A DNA stretch of 64,000 nt from Kofleriaceae bacterium. GTDB lineage: Bacteria > Myxococcota_A > Polyangia > Haliangiales > Haliangiaceae. Under the pieces are notes generated by a model. That model worked only from the letters and a program-made list of their open reading frames with translations, did no database searches and had not been told where the DNA came from. Location of the stretch: the NCBI GenBank assembly GCA_018057825.1, contig JAGPCY010000019.1, forward strand, positions 1-64,000, read 5' to 3'. The translations under genes were made by a program, and so were the position numbers. Below are positions 25,884 to 34,769 of this stretch, one piece after another. Within the stretch, counting starts at the first letter, position 1. Each line of letters starts with the position of its first letter.

Positions 25884-27143
25884 TCACGGGCCGGTGACGA
25901 TCGGATCGCAGGCGCCGCTCTCGGTGCCAAACGGCGGCTTCAGGCACGGCGCGCACTTCATGCCCTCGGCGCAGCCGTCCTGCCCGATCAGGAAGTTGTC
26001 GACGTCGGGCAGGCAGTCGGGCAGGCAGCGGCCCTCGGCGTAGGCGGCGCCGAACAGCGACTGGATGAGCTCGGTCTCGCAGGTCGCCGGCTGGAAGCCG
26101 GGCTCGAGGAAGACGTTGGGCGCGCACAGCATCGCCTCGTCGGCGCAGGTGTCCTGGCCCAGGCGATCGGCGTTGTCGCCGGCGGCCGAGGCCGGCACGC
26201 AGGTGCCGCGCCCGTCGCAGCACGCCGGGAGCTGGGTCGGCCCGGCGGTCGGCCCGGGATCGCACGACAGGTGACACGCGCCGGTGTCGGTCTGATCGAG
26301 CGGGTTCCAGCACGGCGCGCACAGCTCGTTGGCGTCGCACGAGCCCTGGGACAGGAGCGTGGCCTGGGCCGCGATCTCGGGCAGCGCCTTCGACAGGCAG
26401 CGACCCTCGGCGCCACCGACCGAGGCGCAGGTCGTCGGCACGTAGTTGCCGCCGGTGCGGATGAAGTCGTCGGGCACGCACTTGTCGGTCGAGCCGGGGC
26501 AGTCGGCCAGGCGCGCGCGCAGCTCCTCGGGCACCAGCACCAGCGACAGGCAGTGAGCGTCGGGGGCGCAGCTCGGCAGGCCGGCGGGATCGATCAGGTC
26601 GGGGCCGGTGTGGGGGCACGCGCCGCTGCCGAACCCGCCCTCGCAGGTGTAGCGGAGGTTGCACGCGCCGGTGTCCTGACCGTCGAGGGGGTTGATGCAC
26701 GGCACGCAGCGCTCGGTGGTGTCGCAGGCGCCCTGCGGGAGGATGCCCCAGGCCTCCTGGACCTCGGGGATGCAGCCCGACAGGCACACGCCCTCGGCGC
26801 CCTGCAGCGAGGTGCAGGCCCGCGGCTCGAACACGCCGCCGGTGCGGATCATCGGATCGGGCACGCAGGTGCCGCCGCCGGCGCAGGCCGCGAAGCGATC
26901 GCGCACCAGGCCCGGCACCGCGCCGTCGGGCAGGCAGTGGGCGCCGCCGACGAACTCGCCGCAGCACGCCGGCAGCGAGGCCGGGTCGCGCGGTGGCCCG
27001 AAGGGGCCGTCGCAGGCCGGGGTCGGCAGCGGATCGTCGTCGGGGTCGCCGAGCGACTCGCCCACCGAGCCGACCTGACAGCCGGCGGTGAGCGTGGTCG
27101 CGATCAAGATCGCGGACAGCGTGAGCCACGACGACGAGCGCAT
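25884..27143 (-). CDS. Cys-rich lipoprotein with repeated modules, 419 aa
   Basis: The signal MRSSSWLTLSAILIATTLTAGC has lipobox TAGC. The mature protein has about 36 Cys arranged in three similar modules. Each contains LPACC or LPSC, a Cys-V-P-D-x-x-I-R-T-G-G block, G-x-[CL]-x-x-x-x-[IL]-P-E-[IV], G-x-C-[DE]-x-x-x-x-C-[VA]-P-C-x-N-P-L-[DG], and T-G-A-C-x-L (for example CDTTERCVPCINPLDGQDTGAC and CDANELCAPCWNPLDQTDTGAC). The spacing suggests internal duplication and many disulfides. Similar Cys-rich lipoproteins are common in Myxococcota and have no known function. Confidence 0.85.
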   Translation of the reverse strand: MRSSSWLTLSAILIATTLTAGCQVGSVGESLGDPDDDPLPTPACDGPFGPPRDPASLPACCGEFVGGAHCLPDGAVPGLVRDRFAACAGGGTCVPDPMIRTGGVFEPRACTSLQGAEGVCLSGCIPEVQEAWGILPQGACDTTERCVPCINPLDGQDTGACNLRYTCEGGFGSGACPHTGPDLIDPAGLPSCAPDAHCLSLVLVPEELRARLADCPGSTDKCVPDDFIRTGGNYVPTTCASVGGAEGRCLSKALPEIAAQATLLSQGSCDANELCAPCWNPLDQTDTGACHLSCDPGPTAGPTQLPACCDGRGTCVPASAAGDNADRLGQDTCADEAMLCAPNVFLEPGFQPATCETELIQSLFGAAYAEGRCLPDCLPDVDNFLIGQDGCAEGMKCAPCLKPPFGTESGACDPIVTGP

Positions 27144-27340
27144 GCCGCGCGGTATTTCAAGCGGCGCGCCAACCCGCCCCGCGACCAGCTTCCGCCCAGT
27201 TGCGGTCTGTCCGGACCTCGGACGAGGCGTGCGCGAGCGTACGATCGGGGCTCGTGGGCTCCGCGATCGGGGACCGCCGCCCCTGATGGCTGGAGCCTGC
27301 AGTCAGTCGTGGGCACTGGCGACCGCGGCCCCATGACGCC

Positions 27341-27451
27341 GCCTCGGTCTCGGTCTCGGCCTCGGTCTCGGTCTCGGTCTCGGCCTCGGCCTCGGTCTCG
27401 GTCTCGGCCTCGGTCTCGGTCTCGGCCTCGGTCTCCGCCTCCGCCTCCGCC
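27341..27451. repeat. Hexanucleotide simple repeat (CGGTCT / CGGCCT)n
   Basis: About 18 units of CGGTCT alternate with CGGCCT and end in CCGCCT units. It starts some 200 bases upstream of the Cys-rich lipoprotein gene and ends exactly at the TAA of the lipoprotein gene at 27452. A second tract of the same type lies at 43711-43808, also directly after the stop of a minus-strand gene. The remaining part of 27144-27340 holds no recognisable feature. Confidence 0.9.
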
Positions 27452-28006
27452 TTACAGGTTGGGCTGCGTGGCGTCGCAGGCTGCGATGAACGCCGGGGCC
27501 GCAGCGGCGAGCGGACCGTCGAGCGTGGCCCGACACGTGACGTAGTGCTTGGCGCCGGTCTTCCACCACGCGACCGCGTAGATCGTGCGCTCGCCGACCT
27601 TGGCCAGCATGGCCCGCCGGCCGGCGATCTGATCGTCGCGCTCGACCGTGCCCGCCTTCGCGAGGTCGGCGAACTCGACCTGATCGACGATCGGCCCCCA
27701 CTCCTTGGCCTCGCACATGCCATCGCAGTTGGTGCCGACCCCGTAGCTGGTCATGAAGCCGAGCCCGGCGCCCTCGGGCGGCTTTCGCACGCCGGGGATG
27801 ACGCCCTCGACCCAGCCCTTGGGCGTGACGTAGCTGACCCCGCGCTTGGCGTCGCGCTCGCCGACGAACTCGAGCTTGGCCTTCCAGTCGGCGGGGATGG
27901 CGGCGTTGGCGGCGGCGGGATCGGCGGTCTTGGCGGCGGCCCCGCCGCCCTTCCCACCACCGCAGGCAGCCGCGGTCATCGCGGCGAGGACAAAGATGGA
28001 TTTCAT
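27452..28006 (-). CDS. Putative lipoprotein, 184 aa
   Basis: MKSIFVLAAMTAAAC is a short type II signal with lipobox AAAC, followed by a Gly/Ala/Lys linker. The mature domain starts with ADWKAKLEFVGERDAKRGVSYVTPKGWVEGVIPGVRKPPE, reminiscent of periplasmic domains that read 'x-F-x-V-P-x-G-W', and has Cys in NCDGMCEAKE, CRATL and CDATQ. Function unknown. Its stop codon abuts a hexanucleotide repeat tract. Divergent from the next lipoprotein with 72 bases between the starts. Confidence 0.78.
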   Translation of the reverse strand: MKSIFVLAAMTAAACGGGKGGGAAAKTADPAAANAAIPADWKAKLEFVGERDAKRGVSYVTPKGWVEGVIPGVRKPPEGAGLGFMTSYGVGTNCDGMCEAKEWGPIVDQVEFADLAKAGTVERDDQIAGRRAMLAKVGERTIYAVAWWKTGAKHYVTCRATLDGPLAAAAPAFIAACDATQPNL

Positions 28007-28078
28007 CGCACGATCGAAGCGCGCCCCGACCGCCGGGTCAACCGCCTGCGCCGGCCGACCTGGCGTATCGTGTCGGCC

Positions 28079-29137
28079 ATGCGCATCGCGATCGCGTCGC
28101 TCCTCCTCGCCAGCGTCCTGGCCGCGTGCTCGAGCAAGTCGTCGCCCCCGGCCGCCGGCAGTGGCACGGCGGTCGGTAGCGGCGCGGCCGTGGGCAGCGG
28201 TTCGGCCGTCGGCAGCGGCGCGGGCAGCGCGGCGACGCCGGGCGTGGGGACGGCCGCACCCGCGGCGGGCCCGCCGCGGCTCGCGTTGGCCACCGGCGAC
28301 GCGCCCATCGGGGCCACGGTGAGCGCGCCGGCCGGCGCCACCGCGACCACCAGCCGCGAGGAGCTGGTCGCCACCGACGGCTTCACCTGGGCCTATCCGG
28401 TGGCGACGATCAGCGGCGGCGGGCTGCCTGGCACGATCGAGGTGTCGACCGGCGCCCGCCTGGGGTGGACCCCGACCACCCTGGCCGCCGATCGCGCCGA
28501 CGTCGGCCGCCAGGGCCACGCCGAGGTCGCGACCGAGGAGCGCCCCGACGGCAACTGGGCCGCGGCCTACCGCCTGACCGATTCGTGCTACCTGCGCTCG
28601 TGGTCGCCGAGCGCGTCGCTGTGGTGTGAGGCGCGCGCCCAGGGCCTGGTCGGGGTGCCGTGCGACCGGGTGAAGGACGCGCTGGCGGTGTGCCTATCGC
28701 TCGCGGCCGAGGGCAAGACCGCGGCGCCCGTGGTCCGGGCCGGGGCCCGCTTCCCCAACCTCAAGGACGACGCCGCGCTCGCCGCGGTGGTCGCCGCCGG
28801 CACCGCGATCGCCAAGGACGACGCCGCGGCGCTGGCTGCGATCGCGGTGCCGACCGGGTTCCGCCTGGGCAAGCGCAAGGTCGACGCCGCCGGGCTGACC
28901 GCGGCGATCGCCAAGGCCGGCACGGTGTCGAAGCTGTTCGGCAACGACTGCACCGAGGGCCGCGAGGTCGGCGCCCGGGCCTGCGTGTGGAACTCCGAGG
29001 GCGACGGCGCCGACGGCCAGGTCGCGGTGCTGTCGACCGACGGCTACGGCGAGGTCGCGACCTTCACGGTGGCGCGCCAGGCCGACGGCGCGTGGAAGCT
29101 CACCGGCTTCACCGTCACCGATCTCGGCGAGCCGTGA
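28079..29137 (+). CDS. Putative lipoprotein with Gly-Ser repeat linker, 352 aa
   Basis: MRIAIASLLLASVLAAC carries lipobox LAAC. A flexible linker of GSG-x-AVGSGAAVGSGSAV-type repeats (about 25-55) follows, then a beta-rich domain containing Trp and Cys (CYLRSWSPSASLWCEARAQ) and an Ala-rich helical segment. The C-terminal part (DGYGEVATFTVARQADGAWKLTGFTV) looks like the end of an NTF2-like or lipocalin-like sheet. No family assigned; extracytoplasmic by signal. It is convergent with the protease gene 29142-30248, with 4 bases between the stops. Confidence 0.8.
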   Translation: MRIAIASLLLASVLAACSSKSSPPAAGSGTAVGSGAAVGSGSAVGSGAGSAATPGVGTAAPAAGPPRLALATGDAPIGATVSAPAGATATTSREELVATDGFTWAYPVATISGGGLPGTIEVSTGARLGWTPTTLAADRADVGRQGHAEVATEERPDGNWAAAYRLTDSCYLRSWSPSASLWCEARAQGLVGVPCDRVKDALAVCLSLAAEGKTAAPVVRAGARFPNLKDDAALAAVVAAGTAIAKDDAAALAAIAVPTGFRLGKRKVDAAGLTAAIAKAGTVSKLFGNDCTEGREVGARACVWNSEGDGADGQVAVLSTDGYGEVATFTVARQADGAWKLTGFTVTDLGEP

Positions 29138-29141
29138 GCCC

Positions 29142-30248
29142 TCACGCGATGGTCAGCGCGACCGACGCGGGCAGCGCGGCCGCGATCTTCGACGCGCGGG
29201 TGCCGCGGTTGACCACCGCCTGACGGCGGCCGAGGTAGATCGCGTCGTTGGCGCCAGCGGCGATCTGCTCCCAGCCGGTGTGGACCGCGATCACCGCCCA
29301 GGCGTCGTTGAACACCGGCGCGCCCGACGAGCCACCCCGGGTGTCGGTGAAGTAGTAGAGGCGCGCGTCGTCGACCTTCCACACCGCGTTGTTGCGCAGG
29401 CCGAGCTGCTTGGGCTCGCCGGCCGGGTGCTGGATGATGTTGGCGACGAAGGTGAAGCCGCCATCGACCGCGGGCAGGCCGGCGGTGTGGAAGCGGACGG
29501 GCGCGGCGGTGGTCGGCGCCGGCTGGCGCAGCTTGACGACGGCGACGTCGAGGGTCGGATCGCTCCACACCAGGTCGGCGCCGGTGAGGAAGGTGCCGGC
29601 CGGGCGCGGCGACGGGTCGCTGGTCGTCGCGGTGTAGTTGAAGGCGAAGCGAGAGAGAGCGAGCTGATCGGCGACCTCGGCGGCGGTGGCCGCCGCCTCC
29701 TTGGGCCGATCGCGGGCCTCGACCACGTGGTACGCGGTCATGAGCAGGTCGGGGCCAACCAGGAACGCGGTGCCGGTGGTGAGGCCGGCGTCCATCGCGC
29801 CGAACCGGCGCGGCACCTCGACGTAGGCCACCGCGTCGGCGGCGGCCCGGGCCTGATCGATCCACGCGGCGAGGACCAGATCGTCGCGCTGCTCGAACTT
29901 GGTGCGCTCGACGCCCTCGGCGACCGCGGCCAGGCTGGGATCGCGACCGGGGTCGCGGGCGGCCGACAGGCGAGCGCGCACGAGGTCGGCGTGGCGACCG
30001 AGGCGCTCGACGGCGACCTCGATCCAGATCGCGACCGCGGCGTCGCCGGCCGGGCCAGGTAGGTCCAGGAGCGCGTCGAGATCGCGCTTGGCCGAGGCGA
30101 TCGGGACCGTGCCCGGGGTCGGCAGCTTGGCGCGCACCGGCGGCGGCAGCTTGGCGCGGAGCGACGACGCGAGGAGCGTCCACGGCTCGGTCGGCAAGGC
30201 GGTCAGGGCGGCGAAGTACTGGCGGGCCTCGGCTTCGCGCGTGGTCAT
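29142..30248 (-). CDS. Trypsin-like serine protease with N-terminal helical adaptor domain
   Basis: Residues 1-100 or so are all-helical (AEARQYFAALTALPTEPWTLLASSLR ... AVAIWIEVAVERLGRHADLVRARLS), a candidate effector-associated/adaptor domain. Residues 145-368 form a chymotrypsin/V8-type protease with an intact triad: His174 (LLMTAYHVVEA), Asp234 (WSDPTLDVAVVKL) and Ser308 (TRGGSSGAPVF). It has no signal peptide, so it acts in the cytoplasm. It is the last gene of a four-gene operon, 27 bases after the STAND gene. In published conflict systems such proteases serve as effectors switched on by STAND partners; that role here is an inference. Confidence 0.88.
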   Translation of the reverse strand: MTTREAEARQYFAALTALPTEPWTLLASSLRAKLPPPVRAKLPTPGTVPIASAKRDLDALLDLPGPAGDAAVAIWIEVAVERLGRHADLVRARLSAARDPGRDPSLAAVAEGVERTKFEQRDDLVLAAWIDQARAAADAVAYVEVPRRFGAMDAGLTTGTAFLVGPDLLMTAYHVVEARDRPKEAAATAAEVADQLALSRFAFNYTATTSDPSPRPAGTFLTGADLVWSDPTLDVAVVKLRQPAPTTAAPVRFHTAGLPAVDGGFTFVANIIQHPAGEPKQLGLRNNAVWKVDDARLYYFTDTRGGSSGAPVFNDAWAVIAVHTGWEQIAAGANDAIYLGRRQAVVNRGTRASKIAAALPASVALTIA

Positions 30249-30275
30249 GGCAGCTCCTGGTCAGCGATCGTCAGG

Positions 30276-33125
30276 TCAGCGGTCGTCGGGGTCAGCGGTC
30301 GTCGCGTCATCGAAGAAGGTCGAGCGCGCCAGCGCCGCGGGCTCGTCGAACCCACGGCGCTCGAGGGCCGCGATCAAGGCGTCGCCGCGGCGGAGGCGAT
30401 CGATCTCGACCAGGGTCGCGCGGACGGCCAGGCCGACGTCGTCGCTGGTGGCCCGACGGACCAGGCGGCGATCGCCGAGCTCGTCGACCAGGGCCCGCCA
30501 GCCGACGGCGTCGAAGCGCTTGGTCACAGCGTCGCCCAAGGTGGTCAGGCGAGCCGCGCGCTCGGCGGCGCTCGCGGTGCTCCGGGTCGTGGCGGGCCGG
30601 CGGCGCTCGTCGAGGACCGCGGCCAGCGCCGGGATCAGCGGGTGGGCGTCGTCGACGGCGGCCAGCCAGCGCCGGACCAGGCGGCCGAGCTCACCGCCCC
30701 GGCGGCGCGCCGACAGCTCGGCCACGATCGCGTCGACGCGGTCGGGCGGCAGGTCGGCGCTGGTCGAGGCCAGGGCAGCGCGCAGCGCCGGTTCGTCGGC
30801 CACCACGCCCGCGACGCCAGCCAGGTCGGGCCCGGGGGTCTCGCCGTCGAAGCCGCCGAACTCGGCGGCCCAGTCGAGCGCGTCTCGGGTGGCGGCCAGC
30901 GCAGCGATCGCGCGCAGGAGCGGCACCGCGACCCCAGCCAGCGACGTCCAGCGGCGGGCCGCCCCCAGCTCGCGCAGCGCGGCCTGGGCCCACCCGCGAT
31001 CGTCGACCGCCAGCTCGACCAGGACCTCGGCCCGCTCGGCGGCGGCGCCGTCGGTGACCGCCAGCCCGTCGAGGTCGACGCGGGCCTGGTGACGCGCCGC
31101 AGCCGCGGCGGTCGCGCCGTCGGGGCGCTCGCCGGTCGGCAGGCCGGCCAGGGCGCGCGCGAGGAGGACCCGCCCGAGGGCGCGGCGCACCGGCGCGCCG
31201 GCGCGGTCGATCGCGTGGGTCGCGAAGGCCTCGGCGCGGAGCCACGCGCCCAGGGACAGCGCCGCGCGGGCCAGGTCGACCAGCAGGCCGGCGTCGAGGA
31301 GGTCGTCGGCCAGGAGGCCGCCCTGATCGACGGCCTCGGTGAGGCGACCGGCGGCCAGGAGCTCGCGCAGGGCCGCGACCGCGCGCTCGACGGCGATCGT
31401 CCGGGTGCCGGTCCTCGGTCCTACGGCCTGGGTCATCCCGCCGCGCCGCCGCCGCGCCACGATCAACGCGGCCTCGAGGGCCGGCCGTTCGCCGGCGCGG
31501 TCGTCGCCCAGGGTCGCCAGCGCGCGCTCGAGGAGCGCCACCACCCGCGCCGCGTCGTCGTCGAGAGCCAGGTCGCGCAGCTCGTCGGCGACCTCGGGTC
31601 GGAGGCGGAGCTCCTGGGCCCCACCGGCGACCTGCCCGACCAGGTCGACCACCCGCGCCAGCTCATCGAACAGGCGCTCGGCCTCGGGCAGATCGGCGAT
31701 GGGCGGCGTCACCAGCGGGCCCACGATCGCGGCCAGCGCCGCCGGGGTGATGACCGGCAGGTGGATCGCCAGGCGCGCGACCTCGGCCAGCCGGGCCGAC
31801 GGCAGGTGATCGATGATGCGCCGCTGGAGATAGCCGGCGACCCGGGCTTCGCGCAGCGCGCGATCGAGGCGCTCGTCGTCGACCTCGTCGAGGGTGAGGG
31901 TGGCCACCGCGCGCGCACACAGCCGCAGGTTGAGCGGGGTCGTGCCATCGCGACCGAGGCGATCGAGGATCCGGTGGTGCTGCGCCGGCGGCACGCCCTG
32001 CCCCTTCAGGAGCTCGGCCAGGAGCTTGGCCGCCGCGTCGCGCACCAGCGGGCGCAAGGGCCAGCGCGGGGCGTCCGCCAGCGCCGCCAGGTCGAGGGGG
32101 CCGCGCCCGGCGACGATCAGGTGTTGACCTGGGCGCGACGCGACCTGGTTGCGCCAGAAGACCAGCCGCTCCTCGAGCAGCGCCGGCGCGGCGTGGCGGG
32201 CGCGCTCCAGTGTATCGACCACGAGATAGCTCGGCCGACCGACGCGCTCGAGCTCGGCGAACAGGTAGTCGGCCAGCGACGCGGTGCGCCCGTCGCGGGC
32301 GATCGCCTCGTCGGGTGGGCCGTCATCCTCGCGCGCCGCCCGGCTGTTGCTAGCCGCGGTCGCGGCCAGCTCGCGGGCGATCCCGTCGAGGGCCGGGGCC
32401 TGGATCGCGGCCTGGCGAGCCAGCTCGGCGTGTAGCAGATCGGGCCGCGCCACCGTCCGCACCGGATCGTCGAAGTCGAGGAACAGCGCGATCGGCCCAC
32501 CCGGCTGGTACGCGCCGGCTCCCAGGACGAAGGTCGCGAGCAGCGCTGACTTGCCGAGGCCGCCGCCGCCCTCGATCACCACGGTCCGCGGCGGGTGGGC
32601 CAGCCGATCGCGCATCCATCCGAGCACATCGTCGCGGCCGACGAAGGACGCGCTGGCCACGTCGTGACAGCGCCGACGCAGCTCCTCGACCGCCAGCCGA
32701 GCCAGGATCTCGCGCGGCGGCGGCGTGACCCACGCGCAGTCGGCCAGCCAGGTCGCGACCCGGCGCAGCTCGTCGGGGCGCTTGCGCACCTGCTGGGGCA
32801 GATCGGTCAACCGCCCGGCCAACCACGCGCGCAGCAAGGTCTCGGTCGGGCCGCGGGCCGGCCCGGCCAGGGCCACCCACCGCGCCACCGCCGGCTGACC
32901 GGTCGCGACCAGCGCGCCGTCGGCGCCGCGGTCCCAGGCCAGGACCCGCCGGCGGACCGCCAGCGTCACGACCCAGCGCGGCGTCCCGTCGACGTCTTCG
33001 GTCGCCACGACCGGGAACAGGATCGCCGCGACCTCGGCGGGCGCGAGCCCCAGCGCCCGCGCGATCGCCTCGGGGTCGGCGGCGTGGGACACCGCGGCCA
33101 GGCCGAGCACGTCGCCGCGGCTCAC
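30276..33125 (-). CDS. STAND-type P-loop NTPase, 949 aa
   Basis: The GTG at 33125 overlaps the previous stop (GTGA). The N-terminal 150 residues look like a winged-helix/helical domain. A FVGRDDVLGWM lead-in (161-171) precedes the NTPase: Walker A GGGGLGKS (186-193), Walker B LVVDTLE (Asp304), and sensor-like HLIVAGRGPL. A helical winged-helix part follows, then about 400 residues of Ala/Leu/Arg-rich helical repeats (TPR-like sensor arm). The last 80 residues (RLTTLGDAVTKRFDAVGWRALVDELGDRR ... LIAALERRG) form a separate helical domain like the effector-associated domains of conflict systems. STAND proteins are NTP-driven switches that oligomerise on sensing a trigger. A cytoplasmic sensor of the operon is the likely role. 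Confidence 0.87.
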   Translation of the reverse strand: MSRGDVLGLAAVSHAADPEAIARALGLAPAEVAAILFPVVATEDVDGTPRWVVTLAVRRRVLAWDRGADGALVATGQPAVARWVALAGPARGPTETLLRAWLAGRLTDLPQQVRKRPDELRRVATWLADCAWVTPPPREILARLAVEELRRRCHDVASASFVGRDDVLGWMRDRLAHPPRTVVIEGGGGLGKSALLATFVLGAGAYQPGGPIALFLDFDDPVRTVARPDLLHAELARQAAIQAPALDGIARELAATAASNSRAAREDDGPPDEAIARDGRTASLADYLFAELERVGRPSYLVVDTLERARHAAPALLEERLVFWRNQVASRPGQHLIVAGRGPLDLAALADAPRWPLRPLVRDAAAKLLAELLKGQGVPPAQHHRILDRLGRDGTTPLNLRLCARAVATLTLDEVDDERLDRALREARVAGYLQRRIIDHLPSARLAEVARLAIHLPVITPAALAAIVGPLVTPPIADLPEAERLFDELARVVDLVGQVAGGAQELRLRPEVADELRDLALDDDAARVVALLERALATLGDDRAGERPALEAALIVARRRRGGMTQAVGPRTGTRTIAVERAVAALRELLAAGRLTEAVDQGGLLADDLLDAGLLVDLARAALSLGAWLRAEAFATHAIDRAGAPVRRALGRVLLARALAGLPTGERPDGATAAAAARHQARVDLDGLAVTDGAAAERAEVLVELAVDDRGWAQAALRELGAARRWTSLAGVAVPLLRAIAALAATRDALDWAAEFGGFDGETPGPDLAGVAGVVADEPALRAALASTSADLPPDRVDAIVAELSARRRGGELGRLVRRWLAAVDDAHPLIPALAAVLDERRRPATTRSTASAAERAARLTTLGDAVTKRFDAVGWRALVDELGDRRLVRRATSDDVGLAVRATLVEIDRLRRGDALIAALERRGFDEPAALARSTFFDDATTADPDDR

Positions 33126-34129
33126 GCGTGCTCCAGGGCGTCGGCGAGGAACGCCATGAACTGCACCTCGTGGGCATCGCCGAGCTGGGCGCACTCGGCC
33201 CGCGCCCTGGCGATCAGCTCGTCGGCGCGCACCAGGGCCTTGGCGTCGTCGAGCTGATCGCGCCGGACCAGGAACGCCGCGACGTCGTCGCGACCGACCC
33301 GATCGAGCTCGAGGCGCTCGGTGAACTTGCCGACCGGCCCCGGCACGTCGTGATCGATGAACACCACCCGCGGTGCGCCGGCCTGCTTGCGGGCCCGGGC
33401 CACCACCAGCGCCAGCTCGGCGAGGAACGTCGCGCCAGCGTCGTCCTCGGCCGGCGGCATGCGCTGGTAATGATCGAAGACCAACCACGGCGTCACCGTC
33501 GGGCCGAGCGCCGTCCGGATCCCGGTCATCACCGCGGTCGCGACGATCTTGGCCCACTGCATCGGCGTCGTGTTGCTCTCGGCGAAGGTCGGGACCTCGA
33601 GCTTGACGCCGAGCTCGCCGCGGATCGCCATGACCACCGCCTCGAGCGAGCGCTTCTCCGCGAGATCGATCGCGATCACCCGATGCCCGTCTCCCAGGTG
33701 CTCCTCGGCGAAGAGCTGTAGCAGCTCGGCGGCCCGCGACTTGCCGACCCCGGCCGCGCCGGCCACCACGAACAGCCGCATGTCGCTGTCGCGCAGGCTG
33801 GCGAACCGCTGCAAGACCGGCTCGCGATCGACGTTGGCGACGCCGAGGATGGTGGCGATGGGTGAGGCGATCGGTGCCACCGCCGCCACGACCACCGGCG
33901 CCGGCCCGGCCAGCTCGCGGCGCGCGGTCGCGACCAGGGCCGAGGCCGGCAAGAGGCCGACCACCGCCCGCTGCTGATCGTCATCGAGCCCGACCAGCCA
34001 GGTCGCGAGGCGCGCCGGATCGTGGCCCGCCGGCGCCGGCACCGATGGCGGCAGCGCCGACAGCAAGAGCGCCGCGCCCGGCGCGAGCTGAGCCGCGAGC
34101 AGATCGATCGTGGCGCGAGCGATCGGCAT
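33122..34129 (-). CDS. P-loop NTPase, 335 aa, partner of the STAND protein
   Basis: The N-terminal 80 residues are helical (IARATIDLLAAQLAPGAALLLSAL ... DDDQQRAVVGLLPAS) and may be an adaptor domain. The NTPase domain has Walker A GAAGVGKS (124-131), Walker B PWLVFDHYQ (Asp219), and a sensor-like PRVVFIDHDVPGP. The C-terminal helices include DDVAAFLVRRDQLDDAKALV. The start ATG shares one base with the stop of the 4-TM gene (TGATG), and its own stop overlaps the STAND start. Two distinct NTPases in one operon is unusual. No nuclease or protease motif is visible in this protein. Confidence 0.82.
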   Translation of the reverse strand: MPIARATIDLLAAQLAPGAALLLSALPPSVPAPAGHDPARLATWLVGLDDDQQRAVVGLLPASALVATARRELAGPAPVVVAAVAPIASPIATILGVANVDREPVLQRFASLRDSDMRLFVVAGAAGVGKSRAAELLQLFAEEHLGDGHRVIAIDLAEKRSLEAVVMAIRGELGVKLEVPTFAESNTTPMQWAKIVATAVMTGIRTALGPTVTPWLVFDHYQRMPPAEDDAGATFLAELALVVARARKQAGAPRVVFIDHDVPGPVGKFTERLELDRVGRDDVAAFLVRRDQLDDAKALVRADELIARARAECAQLGDAHEVQFMAFLADALEHA

Positions 34130-34608
34130 CAGGCGTCGTCGAAGAGCGCGGCGCCGACCGCGGGGATCAGCATGATCGCGGAGATCAGGATCCACTTGGG
34201 GATCGCGAGGTCCCAGGCCTCGAGGGGATCGGCGATCGACGCGCCCCAGGCCAGGAACGCCAGCACTGACAGCACGTACTGCCGGCGCAGGGGCTCGACC
34301 GGCGGGCGCTGGGTCTGGCCCAGCCGGCGCAGGTGCAGGACGGTCAAGATCGCGCCGATCGGCAGGAGCGCCACCGGCGCGTACTTGGCGGTGGCGTCGG
34401 GCGCGGTCGCGACCGCGGCGATGAGCGCCACGAACAGCGCGGTCACCTCGGTCGGAATGAGCGCCAGGAGCCGCGCGGTGTAGTCGTCGGGCGGCGCCGC
34501 GACCGCCTCGGGCGGTGGGTCCGGCGGCGCGCCCTGCACGTTGTTCTCATTGCCCGCGGCGCGCGGTGGCGCCTCGGGCGCGTTGTGTCGCGTGACGATG
34601 ACTTTCAC
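34129..34608 (-). CDS. Four-helix membrane protein, 159 aa
   Basis: A cytosolic Pro-rich N-terminus (VTRHNAPEAPPRAAG ... PPDPPPEAVA) is followed by four hydrophobic helices: LLALIPTEVTALFVALIAAVA, APVALLPIGAILTVLHL, YVLSVLAFLAWGASI and WILISAIMLIPAVGAAL. The I-P-x-E-V-x-A segment at the start of helix 1 recurs in small membrane proteins next to NTPases. The GTG at 34608 has a GAGGGG ribosome-binding site; an in-frame ATG at 34716 would add another hydrophobic stretch. As first gene of the operon, translationally coupled to the NTPase, it is a candidate membrane effector or anchor. That role is inference. Confidence 0.72.
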   Translation of the reverse strand: MKVIVTRHNAPEAPPRAAGNENNVQGAPPDPPPEAVAAPPDDYTARLLALIPTEVTALFVALIAAVATAPDATAKYAPVALLPIGAILTVLHLRRLGQTQRPPVEPLRRQYVLSVLAFLAWGASIADPLEAWDLAIPKWILISAIMLIPAVGAALFDDA

Positions 34609-34769
34609 GAGGCCCCCCTCGCGGCGCACGGCGCCGAAGCGCAACTGTACCGCGAAGCCGACCAGCGCGACCCATCCCAACGGGGTGATCGCCGCGCCGG
34701 ACGCGGGTGGTACCATCGCGTCGCGACCGTCGGCGCGAGGGGGCGTCCGCGCTCGCGAGGAGGTGCGCC

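Noticed and set aside
27157..27451. Acidic repeat protein (Glu-Thr/Glu-Ala repeats) encoded by the hexamer tract
   Set aside because: The tract is read in frame only by a chance open frame; it lies outside the lipoprotein gene after its stop codon, and a second tract elsewhere shows the same non-coding placement.
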